Shown: positions 17,894-25,625 of the stretch, one piece after another
How positions within the stretch are numbered: position 1 is the stretch's first letter
Layout: every line of letters starts with the position of its first letter
Assembly (NCBI GenBank): GCA_017459865.1
Contig: JAFUCD010000029.1
Location: 1-64,000 of the forward strand
Direction: 5' to 3'
Length of the DNA stretch: 64,000 nt
From: Oscillospiraceae bacterium
GTDB lineage: Bacteria > Bacillota_A > Clostridia > Oscillospirales > Oscillospiraceae
Translations under genes and position numbers: made by a program
Notes under the pieces: model-generated
Seen by the model: only the letters and a program-made list of their open reading frames with translations
Databases searched by the model: none
Told to the model about the DNA's origin: nothing

Positions 17894-18522
17894 GCTTCCA
17901 TACCTGCCTTCTTTTGAATGTGGAGCTCGACGCGTTTTAAGATGCCGTCCGCCAGCAGGGCGATCACGGCACAGAACAGCGCGCCCCAGAGGATCTTGTA
18001 GGTATTCATGGTGCGCATGCCGTCAAAGAGCAGATTGCCGAGACCGCCGGCGTTGATCGTGGCGGCGATGGTGGCGATGCCGATGGTTGAGATCAGCGCG
18101 AGACGAACGCCTGCGATGATCAGCGGCGCGGAGAGCGGCAGCTCGATCCAGCTGAGTACCTGCGCCTCGCTCATGCCCATGCCGTAGGCCGCCTCCACGA
18201 CGCTTTTGTCCACGCTCTCCAGCCCCGCGAGAAAATTGCGGATGAGCAAAAACTGGTTATAAACCACAAGCACCAGGATCGCCGTTTTTTCGCCCAGCCC
18301 GGTGATGGGGATGAGCAGGGCGAACAGCGCAAGACTGGGAATGGAATAGACCGCGCCGAACACCTGCACCACGGCGTTGCTCAGCCGCTCGCTGCGGCGG
18401 ATCAGCAGCGTGAGGACCGCAGCAAGCGCGATGGAGATCAAAAGCGTGATCAGCACGATCTCCAAATGCTCCAACAGCGCCTGCAGCAGGCGTGGATAAT
18501 ATTTCGCAAAATACTGCAGCAT
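17890..18522 (-). CDS. OpuC/EgtU-type ABC permease (second of two)
   Basis: 210 residues, five to six membrane spans, with the permease EAA loop EAAYGMGMSEAQVLSWIELPLSAP. It matches the quaternary-amine (QAT) importer permeases such as OpuCB/OpuCD/YehW. It is directly adjacent to the ATPase gene (no intervening base). The partner permease is at 21148-21792, so the transporter would be a heterodimer in the membrane. Substrate candidates are glycine betaine, choline or a betaine-like thiol; the last is suggested only by operon context. Confidence 0.88.
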   Translation of the reverse strand: MLQYFAKYYPRLLQALLEHLEIVLITLLISIALAAVLTLLIRRSERLSNAVVQVFGAVYSIPSLALFALLIPITGLGEKTAILVLVVYNQFLLIRNFLAGLESVDKSVVEAAYGMGMSEAQVLSWIELPLSAPLIIAGVRLALISTIGIATIAATINAGGLGNLLFDGMRTMNTYKILWGALFCAVIALLADGILKRVELHIQKKAGMEA

Positions 18523-19284
18523 TCAGCCCTCCGCTCCTTCCGACTCCTGCCGCCCGGTGCGGATCAGCGCCTCGACAAAGGCGTTGGCCGGGTGCGCGAG
18601 GATCTCCTCGGGCGCGGCGTACTGCTGGATCGCGCCGTGGTCCATGATGAGCACGCGGGTGCCCAGCTTGAGCGCCTCGCCGACATCGTGCGTGACAAAG
18701 ACAAAAGTCTTGTTCGACTGTCGGTGGATGCGCAGCAGCTCATCCTGCAGATTGGCGCGGTTGATCGCGTCGATGGCACCGAAGGGCTCGTCAAACAGCA
18801 TCAGCGAGGGATCCGCAGCCAGCGCGCGGATCAGACCCACACGCTGCTGCTGCCCGCCGGAGAGCTGGCGGGGATAGCGGGTTTGAAACTCCTCCGGCGG
18901 CAGATCCACCAGCCGGAGCAGCTCCGCCACGCGCGCATCGATCCGGTCCTTGTCCCATTTCAGGATCTTCGGCACCGTGGCAATGTTTTCATAGATCGTC
19001 ATGTGCGGAAACAAACCGATCTGCTGGATCACATAGCCGATGCCCCGGCGCAGCGTGATGGGATCGATCTGCTGGATGTTCTTACCGCTCAGCAGGATCT
19101 CTCCCTCGTCCGGCTCATAGATGCGGTTGATGAGCTTGATGAGCGTGGTCTTGCCGCAGCCGGAGGTGCCGAGCACCGTCACGAGCGCGCCCTCTTCGAT
19201 CTGAAGATCCACATGGTCCAGCGCGTTATAGCTCGCGCCGGGAAATTTTTTTACGACATTGCGAAACTCCACCGCAGCTGCCAT
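18523..19284 (-). CDS. OpuC-type ABC transporter ATPase
   Basis: 253 residues: Walker A GTSGCGKTT, Q-loop near VIQQIGLFPHMTI, signature LSGGQQQRVGL, Walker B LMLFDEPFGAID and the switch His in VTHDVGEA. The FGAID and 'IGYVIQQIGLFPH' segments are characteristic of osmoprotectant (OpuCA/ProV-like) ATPases. It lacks the C-terminal CBS domains that OpuCA and ProV use for ionic-strength sensing, so regulation by osmolarity is unlikely. It starts 9 bases after the Fe-S protein stop. Confidence 0.9.
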   Translation of the reverse strand: MAAAVEFRNVVKKFPGASYNALDHVDLQIEEGALVTVLGTSGCGKTTLIKLINRIYEPDEGEILLSGKNIQQIDPITLRRGIGYVIQQIGLFPHMTIYENIATVPKILKWDKDRIDARVAELLRLVDLPPEEFQTRYPRQLSGGQQQRVGLIRALAADPSLMLFDEPFGAIDAINRANLQDELLRIHRQSNKTFVFVTHDVGEALKLGTRVLIMDHGAIQQYAAPEEILAHPANAFVEALIRTGRQESEGAEG

Positions 19285-19293
19285 AAGATCGCC

Positions 19294-20220
19294 TCATTTC
19301 TGTTCATTTCGCGGCGCACGCTCCTTCAGCCGAAGCGCCCCGCCGGGGCAGGCCGTGGCGCAGATACCGCAGCCTGCGCATTGCTCTGCATGCAGATGGA
19401 TCTTTCGGCCCTCGCGTGTCAGCGCACCGAAATGACATCTCCTGGTACATAGACCGCAGCCGATGCAGCGGTCGGCGTCCAGCGCGATGATGCGTTCCGT
19501 TTTAGGCCAGACGCCGTGGCTGCCGCGCTCGCGCTGGGCACGGAAGAGATAGCAGCAGTCGCCGCAGCAGCTGCAGATCCCGTTGGGGTTGACCGTGTGC
19601 ATCAGCCCCGCACGGTCCGCCTGGCGGACGATCTGCTTGGCGCGCTCGGCGTCGATCCGCTCGGAGAGACCCCGGTGGGCAAAGGTGTTCGGCATGCTTT
19701 TATAGGTGATGCAGGTCTGTGTGGGCAGACCGCACTCGCCGCGCAGCGAGCGGCAGTCGCAATAGTTCAGATAGACCGGACGGTCCTGCGCGTCGATGAA
19801 GCGCAGCACCTCCTCCAGCGGCAGGATCTCGTCTGCCGTTGGCATATCCGAGTCGTCCAGCCCGGCACAGTATTCCGAGAAATACCACGCGTCCAGCTTA
19901 AGCCGCACATCCTCCGGCAATGCGCGATACCGCTGCGCCTCCGTGATGGCGAAGATGTCCAGCATGCCGTAAAAATTATTTAAGCGGTAGCGCCGTTCAA
20001 CCTCATCCGTAAGACTGACAATGCCGCGCCGGTATGCCGAGGCGAGGTAATCCGCCGCCGCAGCGCCGAAGATCTCGGAGAGATCTCCGGCGGTGAAGGA
20101 CGGTTTTTCCACGGTCGAAATCAGTTTTTGATCTTCTGCCATGAGAAAGGTATCGACCCAGGGCGCCGCCGCCTCCGGCATGCCGAAGCGCTTCCAGACA
20201 GAGATGATACAGTCCGCCAT
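19294..20220 (-). CDS. cysteine-rich ferredoxin-domain protein of unknown function
   Basis: 308 residues. The N-terminal 120 residues look like a winged-helix-type alpha/beta segment. The middle holds two cysteine clusters: YCDCRSLRGECGLPTQTC and GICSCCGDCCYLF. The C-terminus has two classic 4Fe-4S motifs, CIGCGLCTRRCHFGAL and CAGCGICATACPGGAL. Similar architectures occur in anaerobes, often annotated only as 4Fe-4S binding protein. It is cytoplasmic, with no signal peptide. Its start overlaps the substrate-binding-protein stop by one base (TAATG) and it separates that gene from the transporter ATPase, an odd position for a redox protein. I infer a reductase or electron-carrier role on the imported compound. 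Confidence 0.75.
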   Translation of the reverse strand: MADCIISVWKRFGMPEAAAPWVDTFLMAEDQKLISTVEKPSFTAGDLSEIFGAAAADYLASAYRRGIVSLTDEVERRYRLNNFYGMLDIFAITEAQRYRALPEDVRLKLDAWYFSEYCAGLDDSDMPTADEILPLEEVLRFIDAQDRPVYLNYCDCRSLRGECGLPTQTCITYKSMPNTFAHRGLSERIDAERAKQIVRQADRAGLMHTVNPNGICSCCGDCCYLFRAQRERGSHGVWPKTERIIALDADRCIGCGLCTRRCHFGALTREGRKIHLHAEQCAGCGICATACPGGALRLKERAPRNEQK

Positions 20221-21128
20221 TAGAGCTGCCCCTTGATGGAGTCGTAGAACGCCTGCGCCACCTCGTCATACTCCTGCTTTTCCACGTCCACCTGATAGTT
20301 CAGCTGGGTGATGGTCTCGGTGTCGATGAGAGCAGAGATCTTGTTGAGCACATCGGCGATCTCCGGGTGCGCCTCGAGCACCTCCGCGCGGATGATCGGC
20401 GCGATGTTGTAGGGCGGCCAGACCTGCTTGTCGTCCTCCAGCAGCGTAAACTCATCCTCGATCAGCTGGCCCTCCGTGGTGGCTGCGGGCGCGACGTCCG
20501 CCTCGCCGGAGGAGAGGATCTGATAGCGGAGGTTATATTCATAGACCGCGGAGGACTTCCAGTCAAAGGGGCCATAGGTGGCGATCAGCGCCGGGAGACC
20601 GTCCTCGCGCTCATCAAACTCGCCCTGAGAGGCAAAGCGCAGCTCGGTCGCGTGCTTCTGCAGGTCGGAAATGGTCTTGATGCCGTATTCCTCGCTGGCG
20701 GCAGTCGTGATGACCAGTCCCTGACCGTCGTTGGCCTGGGCGTAATCCAGCCAGACGACGTCAAACTGCTCCTGATACTGCTCCTTGACGATGTCGTAAA
20801 CCTTCTGCGGATCCGTCTCCACCGGCAGCTTCAGAACGGCAAGAAGTCCCGTGCCGGTATATTCCGGGTAGAGGTCGATCTCCCCGGTGGTGATTGCGGT
20901 ATGGACAGCGGAGTTCGCGATGCTGAGCTTGCGCTCCACCGGGATGCCGGCGTCCTCCAGCGCGAGGGCGTAGATCTCAGCGAGAATCTGACTCTCGGAA
21001 AAGTCCTTGGAGCCGATCACAACAGCGGCCTCACTGCCGCCGCTTTTCGAAGCGCAGCCTGCCAGAGCGCCGGTGAGCAGCACGAGCGTCAGAAGCAAAG
21101 ACAATACACGGGTAATGGATTTTTTCAT
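20220..21128 (-). CDS. betaine/QAT-type ABC substrate-binding lipoprotein
   Basis: 302 residues with a lipoprotein signal (Lys-Lys, hydrophobic stretch, LTGALAGC lipobox). The mature part starts VVIGSKDFSESQILAEIYAL, the hallmark of OpuCC/OsmF/YehZ-type proteins, and contains EIDLYPEYTGTGLLAVL. The same family includes EgtU, the ergothioneine-binding domain, and binding-cage residues would be needed to choose. The ATG at 21128 precedes the signal peptide and has an aggaag site. It follows the first permease gene by 19 bases. Confidence 0.88.
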   Translation of the reverse strand: MKKSITRVLSLLLTLVLLTGALAGCASKSGGSEAAVVIGSKDFSESQILAEIYALALEDAGIPVERKLSIANSAVHTAITTGEIDLYPEYTGTGLLAVLKLPVETDPQKVYDIVKEQYQEQFDVVWLDYAQANDGQGLVITTAASEEYGIKTISDLQKHATELRFASQGEFDEREDGLPALIATYGPFDWKSSAVYEYNLRYQILSSGEADVAPAATTEGQLIEDEFTLLEDDKQVWPPYNIAPIIRAEVLEAHPEIADVLNKISALIDTETITQLNYQVDVEKQEYDEVAQAFYDSIKGQL

Positions 21129-21147
21129 AAAAAGCTTCCTTTCTGGA

Positions 21148-21792
21148 TCAAACACGTTGATATCTGGTCATGCGCCGATACAGGACATTCAGCAAAAAGC
21201 CGGTGCCGAGGCTCAGCAGCGCCACAGTGACGCCGCCGAGCCACAGCAGATCGTTGCGCATCAGACCGAGTCCTGTGAGGATGATCTCCCCCAGTCCGCC
21301 CGCGCCGATGTAGGCGGCGAGCGTCGCGCTCGCGATGACCTCCACGATGGCGGTGCGGATCCCGGTGAAAACGATCGGAAAAGCAAGCGGCGCCTTGATT
21401 TTGAAAAACAGCTGTCTTGCGTCCATGCCCATGCCCACGGCAGCCTCGACGATAGGCGCCGGAAGCTGCTTGAATGCCTGGGCGGTGTTGATGAGAATGG
21501 GCGGGATCGCGAGGATCGTGAGCGCGACGACCGCCGGGACCACACCGGTCCCGATGACCGGGATGAGCACGATCAAAATCGCGACGCTGGGGATGATGCG
21601 CAGCATGCCCCAGAACTTCACGGACGCCTTTTCCAACAGCGGCGAGTGGGTACACAAAATGCCCAGTGGGATCGCAATAAGCATTGCGAGCACCACCGAG
21701 AGGGCACTCACCTCCAAATGCCGCCCGATCATGGAAAGAAAATACGTCCAATGCGTGGAGAGATAGGCTTGAAACGTCTGCACGGCATTCAT
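21148..21792 (-). CDS. OpuC/EgtU-type ABC permease (first of two)
   Basis: 214 residues, about five to six membrane spans, with the EAA loop EAAVGMGMDARQLFFKIKAPLAFP. It is paralogous to the permease at 17890-18522, with which it should form the translocation pore. The start overlaps the aminotransferase stop (ATGA), so both are translated as one unit. The order permease-SBP-FeS protein-ATPase-permease resembles opuC clusters except for the inserted Fe-S gene. Confidence 0.88.
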   Translation of the reverse strand: MNAVQTFQAYLSTHWTYFLSMIGRHLEVSALSVVLAMLIAIPLGILCTHSPLLEKASVKFWGMLRIIPSVAILIVLIPVIGTGVVPAVVALTILAIPPILINTAQAFKQLPAPIVEAAVGMGMDARQLFFKIKAPLAFPIVFTGIRTAIVEVIASATLAAYIGAGGLGEIILTGLGLMRNDLLWLGGVTVALLSLGTGFLLNVLYRRMTRYQRV

Positions 21793-22970
21793 ACCAAACT
21801 GTGCCCGCGTGCGGGGATCTTCGCTCTGAGATCGCCCAGCCGCTCCAGCGCGGCAACGAGCGTCTCGTCCCTCTTGGCAAAGTGGAAGCGGATCAGGTGG
21901 TTCACCGGCTCGCGGAAGAAGCTCGACCCCGGCACGGCGCCGACACCGACGTCCCGGGCCAGCACCTCGCAGAACTCCAGATCACTCTCAAAACCGAACT
22001 CGGAAATGTCCATGAGGATGTAATAGGCGCCCTGGGGAACCGTGTGCTCCAGCTTCAGCGTGCGCAGGCCGTCCAGAAACAGATCGCGCTTGCGCGTGTA
22101 GGTCGCGAGCAGCTCTTCGTAATAGTCCTCTCCGAAGCGCAGGCCCGGCACCACCGCCTCCTGCAGGGGCGCGGCCGCGCCGACCGTGAGGAAGTCATGC
22201 ACCTTCTTGATGCGCTCGGTGATCTCCGGCGGCGCGATCGTGTATCCGAGACGCCAGCCTGTGATGGAATAGGTCTTGGAGAGGGACGAACAAGAGATCG
22301 TACGCTCATACATGCCGGGGAGACTGCTGAAATAGACGTGCTCGAAGGGCTTGTAGACGATGTGCTCATAGACCTCGTCGGTGATAACGTAGGCGTCATA
22401 TTTCTGCGCGAGCGTCGCGATGAACTCCAGCTCCGCGCGCGTGAACACCTTGCCGCAGGGATTGGAGGGATTGCACAGCACCAGCGCCTTCACGCCCTGC
22501 TTAAAAGCGTCCTCCAGCTCGTCAGGGTCAAAGTTGAATTCCGGCGGGTAGAGCGGCACATAGATCGGCTCCGCGCCGGAGAGGATCGTGTCCGCGCCGT
22601 AGTTTTCATAGAAAGGCGAAAAGATCACGACCTTGTCGCCGGGGTTTGCCACCGTCATCATGGCGGCCATCATGGCCTCCGTGCTGCCGCAGGTGACGAC
22701 GATCTCGGTATCCGGGTCGATTTTGCGGCCCATGTACTTCGTCTGCTTCTCTGCCAGCGCCTGACGCAGATTCTGCGCGCCCCACGTGAGAGAATACTGG
22801 TGATAGTCCTCATACGGCACCTGTGACAGGCGATCCAGGATCGCCTTCGGCGGATCGAAATCCGGGAACCCCTGCGAGAGGTTCACCGCGCCGTAACGGT
22901 TGGAGATACGGGTCATGCGGCGGATGACCGAATCGGTAAAGTCCGCCGTGCGGATGGACAGTGGCTGCAT
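21789..22970 (-). CDS. class I PLP aminotransferase, methionine-aminotransferase-like
   Basis: 393 residues. LSQGFPDFDPPKAIL near the N-terminus, CNPSNPCGKVF and the cofactor lysine in SSLSKTYSITGWRLGYTI are fold-type I aminotransferase landmarks. The 'GFPDFDPP' variant is shared by the YbdL/kynurenine-oxoglutarate aminotransferases, several of which prefer methionine or other sulfur amino acids. Being placed 18 bases after metQ and before a betaine-type importer, it may deaminate methionine or an imported sulfur amino acid. A generic aspartate aminotransferase cannot be excluded. Confidence 0.8.
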   Translation of the reverse strand: MQPLSIRTADFTDSVIRRMTRISNRYGAVNLSQGFPDFDPPKAILDRLSQVPYEDYHQYSLTWGAQNLRQALAEKQTKYMGRKIDPDTEIVVTCGSTEAMMAAMMTVANPGDKVVIFSPFYENYGADTILSGAEPIYVPLYPPEFNFDPDELEDAFKQGVKALVLCNPSNPCGKVFTRAELEFIATLAQKYDAYVITDEVYEHIVYKPFEHVYFSSLPGMYERTISCSSLSKTYSITGWRLGYTIAPPEITERIKKVHDFLTVGAAAPLQEAVVPGLRFGEDYYEELLATYTRKRDLFLDGLRTLKLEHTVPQGAYYILMDISEFGFESDLEFCEVLARDVGVGAVPGSSFFREPVNHLIRFHFAKRDETLVAALERLGDLRAKIPARGHSLV

Positions 22971-22988
22971 GTTGATCCCTCCTGTAGA

Positions 22989-23849
22989 TCAGAAAATGGC
23001 GACGACCGCACCATTGTAGGTGCTCTCAATATAATCCTTCACCGCGGCGGTCTGCAGCGCCTTCACGAGCGCCTGTGTCTTGGCGGTGTTTTCCTCGCCG
23101 CTGCGAACGGCGATGATATTGGCATAGGTCTGCGCCGCCGCGCCGGAGGCGTCCTCCACGGCGAGTGCGTCCGCAATGTCCAGACCGGCAGCCAGCGCGT
23201 AGTTGCCGTTGATGACCGCGATCGAGCCCTCGTCCGCGTTTTCCAGCTGCGCGGGAACGGTCTCCGCCGCCACAGGAACGATGTTGTAGCCGCCGTCATC
23301 GACAATGTCCAGCGTGGTCACGCCGGCCTCGGCGTCCGCGTCCTCCGGCAGGGTGATGAGTCCCTCCTGCTGGAGCACGAACAGCGCGCGGGTCTCGTTC
23401 GAGCCGTCCGCGGGAATGATGATGGTCGCACCCTCAGCCAGATCCTTCAGGTCGGTCACGCCGTTGCCGAACACGCCGAAGGGCTCATAGTGGATCAGCG
23501 CCGCGGAGACGAGATCAGTGCCGTTTTCGGCGTTATAGTTGTTCAGATAGGGGGTGTGCTGGAAATAGTTCGCGTCCAGCTCGCCGTCCGCGAGGGCCTT
23601 GTTCGGCAGCACATAGTCGTCGAAGACCTTGATCTCCAGCGCGTAGCCTTCCTCGGCAAGGGCGTCCTCGATCTGCTCGAGGATCTCAGCGTGCGGCGTG
23701 GCGGAGGCGCCGACGATGATGGTCTCCAGCTCGCCGGGATCTGCAGCGTCAGCGCTGCCGGCCGCTGCGGAATCTTCGGTTTTGCTGCTGCACGCCGCCA
23801 GAGACAGCGCCAGCGTCAGAGCAAGGAAAATGGTAATGATCTTTTTCAT
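22989..23849 (-). CDS. metQ: methionine ABC transporter substrate-binding lipoprotein MetQ
   Basis: 286 residues. The signal peptide ends in a lipobox LSLAACS. The mature protein has the NlpA/MetQ sequence IIVGASATPHAEILEQI, GELDANYFQHTPYLNNY and FGNGVTDLKDLAEGATIIIP. It binds D- or L-methionine on the cell surface and feeds MetI/MetN. The ATG at 23849 has aaaaggag; the open frame extends further upstream only through an intergenic stem-loop. It is separated from metI by 132 bases, unlike the otherwise packed operon. Confidence 0.93.
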   Translation of the reverse strand: MKKIITIFLALTLALSLAACSSKTEDSAAAGSADAADPGELETIIVGASATPHAEILEQIEDALAEEGYALEIKVFDDYVLPNKALADGELDANYFQHTPYLNNYNAENGTDLVSAALIHYEPFGVFGNGVTDLKDLAEGATIIIPADGSNETRALFVLQQEGLITLPEDADAEAGVTTLDIVDDGGYNIVPVAAETVPAQLENADEGSIAVINGNYALAAGLDIADALAVEDASGAAAQTYANIIAVRSGEENTAKTQALVKALQTAAVKDYIESTYNGAVVAIF

Positions 23850-23873
23850 GATTTGATAACTCCTTTTGTTGAA

Positions 23874-23929
23874 AATTTCAGGTTGGTTTGCGAATGAAGT
23901 ATCTTTCACATTCGCCCAAATCTGAAATT
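23874..23929 (-). other. intercistronic stem-loop between metI and metQ
   Basis: The outer arms aatttcag and ctgaaatt, then ttgg/ccaa and the inner perfect pair cgaatg/cattcg, build a long interrupted hairpin in the 132-base gap. It has no T-tract on the minus strand (tcaacaaaagg follows), so it is not a normal terminator. It could protect or process the mRNA so that more binding protein than permease is made. Confidence 0.55.
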
Positions 23930-23981
23930 CTCCCGAAGGAGTACGGTAAAATAGAAACTCATAATTGGTAAGCACTCCTGA

Positions 23982-24659
23982 TCAATTAACGCGCCGATCG
24001 AGCTTGCGCGCGATGCGCATGCCGACGATCTGAATGATCTGGACAATGACGGCGATCAGCGCGACGCACGTCCAGGTGATCAATGGATTGGATCGCTGAT
24101 GCCCATAGATGATGGCGATCTGCCCCAGTCCCCCGCCGCCGATGGTGGCCGCCATGGCGGAGTAGCCGAGGATCGTGACCGTGGAGATCACGGCGCCGAC
24201 GATGAGCGCAGGCTTTGCCTCGGGCAGCAGGACCTTCCAAACGATCTGCATGGTGTCCGCTCCCATGGATTGCGCCGCCTCGATGACGCCGGCGTCCACC
24301 TCCTTGACGGAGCTTTCCACCATACGCGCCACATAGGGCGCGGCGGCGATCACCAGCGTGACGATGACTGCTTTGTTGCCCAAGCTGGTTCCGACGATGA
24401 ATTTCGCCACCGGGAGCATGGCGATCATGAGAATGATGAAAGGCATGCTCCGCAGGAAGTTGACGATAACGCCGAGCACGCTGTTGAGCGAACGGACCGG
24501 GCGAATGCCCGAGGGATCCGTGACACTAAGCAGGAGTCCCAGCGGGAGTCCGATAAGATAGCTGAAGAAAGTCGCAAGCAGCGTCATATAGATCGTCTCC
24601 CAGACGCCGAGCTGCAGCACGCCGTTGTCCCAGAGCTTGATGAGCCATTCGGTTTTCAC
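23982..24659 (-). CDS. metI: methionine ABC transporter permease MetI
   Basis: 225 residues with about five membrane spans. GVWETIYMTLLATFFSYLIG and the EAA loop EAAQSMGADTMQIVWKVLLPEA are typical for MetI. Start is GTG at 24659, overlapping the metN stop (GTGA). Works with MetN and MetQ for methionine uptake. Confidence 0.93.
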   Translation of the reverse strand: MKTEWLIKLWDNGVLQLGVWETIYMTLLATFFSYLIGLPLGLLLSVTDPSGIRPVRSLNSVLGVIVNFLRSMPFIILMIAMLPVAKFIVGTSLGNKAVIVTLVIAAAPYVARMVESSVKEVDAGVIEAAQSMGADTMQIVWKVLLPEAKPALIVGAVISTVTILGYSAMAATIGGGGLGQIAIIYGHQRSNPLITWTCVALIAVIVQIIQIVGMRIARKLDRRVN

Positions 24660-25408
24660 GCTCCCACCTCCTTTGGATCCAACAGAAGCAGCGCGCGGGC
24701 AATGTCCGATTTCGGATGGGCAAAAAGCTCCCGCACCGCGCCGATCTCGGCGATCCGGCTTTGGTCGATGACCGCAACGCGGTCGCAGATCTGCTGCACG
24801 ACGCGCATCTCATGCGTGATGACGACGATCGTGACGCCGAGCGTCTGATTGATCTCCTTTAGCAGCGCGAGGATCGACTGCGTCGTGGTGGGGTCCAGCG
24901 CGCTGGTCGCCTCGTCACACAAGAGATATTTCGGCTTCGTGGCGAGCGCACGCGCAATGGCGACGCGCTGCTTTTGCCCACCGGAAAGCTGTGACGGGTA
25001 AGCATCGGCGCGATCGGCGAGGCCGACCAGCTCCAGCAGCTCCAGACTGCGGTCGTTGGCTTCCGCACGATCCCAATGCGCGATCTCCAGCGGGAAGCGC
25101 ACATTTTTGACCACGGTGCGCTGCTCCAGCAGATTGAAGCTCTGGAAGATCATGCCGATGCTGCGTCGCTGTTCCAGCAGCTGCTTCCTCCCTAAAGCCA
25201 TTAAGTCTACGCCGTCGATCCGGACAACGCCGGACGTCGGGCGTTCAAGAAGATTGATACATCGTACCAACGTGCTTTTACCGGCGCCAGAGAGCCCGAT
25301 CACGCCGAAGATCTCGCCGTCGGCAACGGAAAGCGTCACATCCTCCAAGGCGTCGATGGCGCCGTGGGAGGTGGAATAGGTTTTGCTGAGGTGTTCTATT
25401 TCAATCAT
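24656..25408 (-). CDS. metN: methionine ABC transporter ATPase MetN, without NIL domain
   Basis: 250 residues: Walker A GLSGAGKSTLVRCINLLERP, signature LSGGQKQRV, Walker B YLLCDEATSALDP, switch VVITHEM. These match MetN closely. Usual MetN proteins are about 340 residues, with a C-terminal NIL (ACT-like) domain that binds methionine and shuts off transport. This one stops right after the nucleotide-binding domain, so that feedback is missing. First structural gene after the Met/Cys-rich leader; the ribosome site gagagga lies between the attenuator hairpin and the ATG. Confidence 0.92.
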   Translation of the reverse strand: MIEIEHLSKTYSTSHGAIDALEDVTLSVADGEIFGVIGLSGAGKSTLVRCINLLERPTSGVVRIDGVDLMALGRKQLLEQRRSIGMIFQSFNLLEQRTVVKNVRFPLEIAHWDRAEANDRSLELLELVGLADRADAYPSQLSGGQKQRVAIARALATKPKYLLCDEATSALDPTTTQSILALLKEINQTLGVTIVVITHEMRVVQQICDRVAVIDQSRIAEIGAVRELFAHPKSDIARALLLLDPKEVGA

Positions 25409-25431
25409 GGATATCCTCTCTATGACATAGA

Positions 25432-25461
25432 AAGACCGGAAAGCGTGCGCCTTCCGGTCTT
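25432..25461 (-). terminator. attenuator-like hairpin before metN
   Basis: In transcript order the arms are 25461-25452 (aagaccggaa) and 25441-25432 (ttccggtctt), a perfect 10-bp stem with a 10-base loop. Only a short T-rich tail (tctatg) follows, so it is a moderate terminator. It starts 19 bases after the leader-peptide stop codon. The stretch ctttccg of the 3' side also occurs in leader codons 4-6 (25575-25569), which could compete for the same 5' arm. Confidence 0.65.
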
Positions 25462-25480
25462 GGCTTTGCGAATGACAAAA

Positions 25481-25585
25481 TCAATCAGGAATCAGGCACG
25501 AGCCGTATTTGAAAGCATACCAAGGGGTGCACATACACATGGGCATGTACATCGTATTCATCATGGTACGGAAAGTGTACTTCAT
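25481..25585 (-). CDS. Met/Cys-rich leader peptide (34 aa) of the metNIQ operon
   Basis: A 34-codon ORF with an excellent ribosome binding site (aaaggag, 6 bases before the ATG), starting about 34 bases after the predicted transcription start. Methionines stand at positions 1, 8, 9, 12, 14, 16 and 18 and cysteines at 17, 19 and 30. The stretch from residue 8 to 19 (MMNTMYMPMCMC) has eight sulfur residues in twelve. It ends 19 bases before a hairpin and 72 bases before metN. Position, density of the relevant amino acids and the following hairpin match a leader peptide for ribosome-mediated attenuation in response to charged tRNA-Met/Cys. No SAM riboswitch or T-box features were seen in this leader. 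Regulation itself is inferred. Confidence 0.8.
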   Translation of the reverse strand: MKYTFRTMMNTMYMPMCMCTPWYAFKYGSCLIPD

Positions 25586-25625
25586 TGCCGTCTCCTTTAA
25601 CATACTAACATTGTAGGCAGGTTGG

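Noticed and set aside
17890..21792. Naming the betaine-type importer EgtUV (ergothioneine transporter)
   Set aside because: Known EgtUV fuses permease and binding domain; here they are separate genes, and binding residues cannot be judged by eye. Substrate left open.
23850..23975. Longer MetQ with a 42-residue N-terminal extension
   Set aside because: The extension would be translated through the intergenic stem-loop; the lipoprotein signal and a good ribosome site start at 23849.
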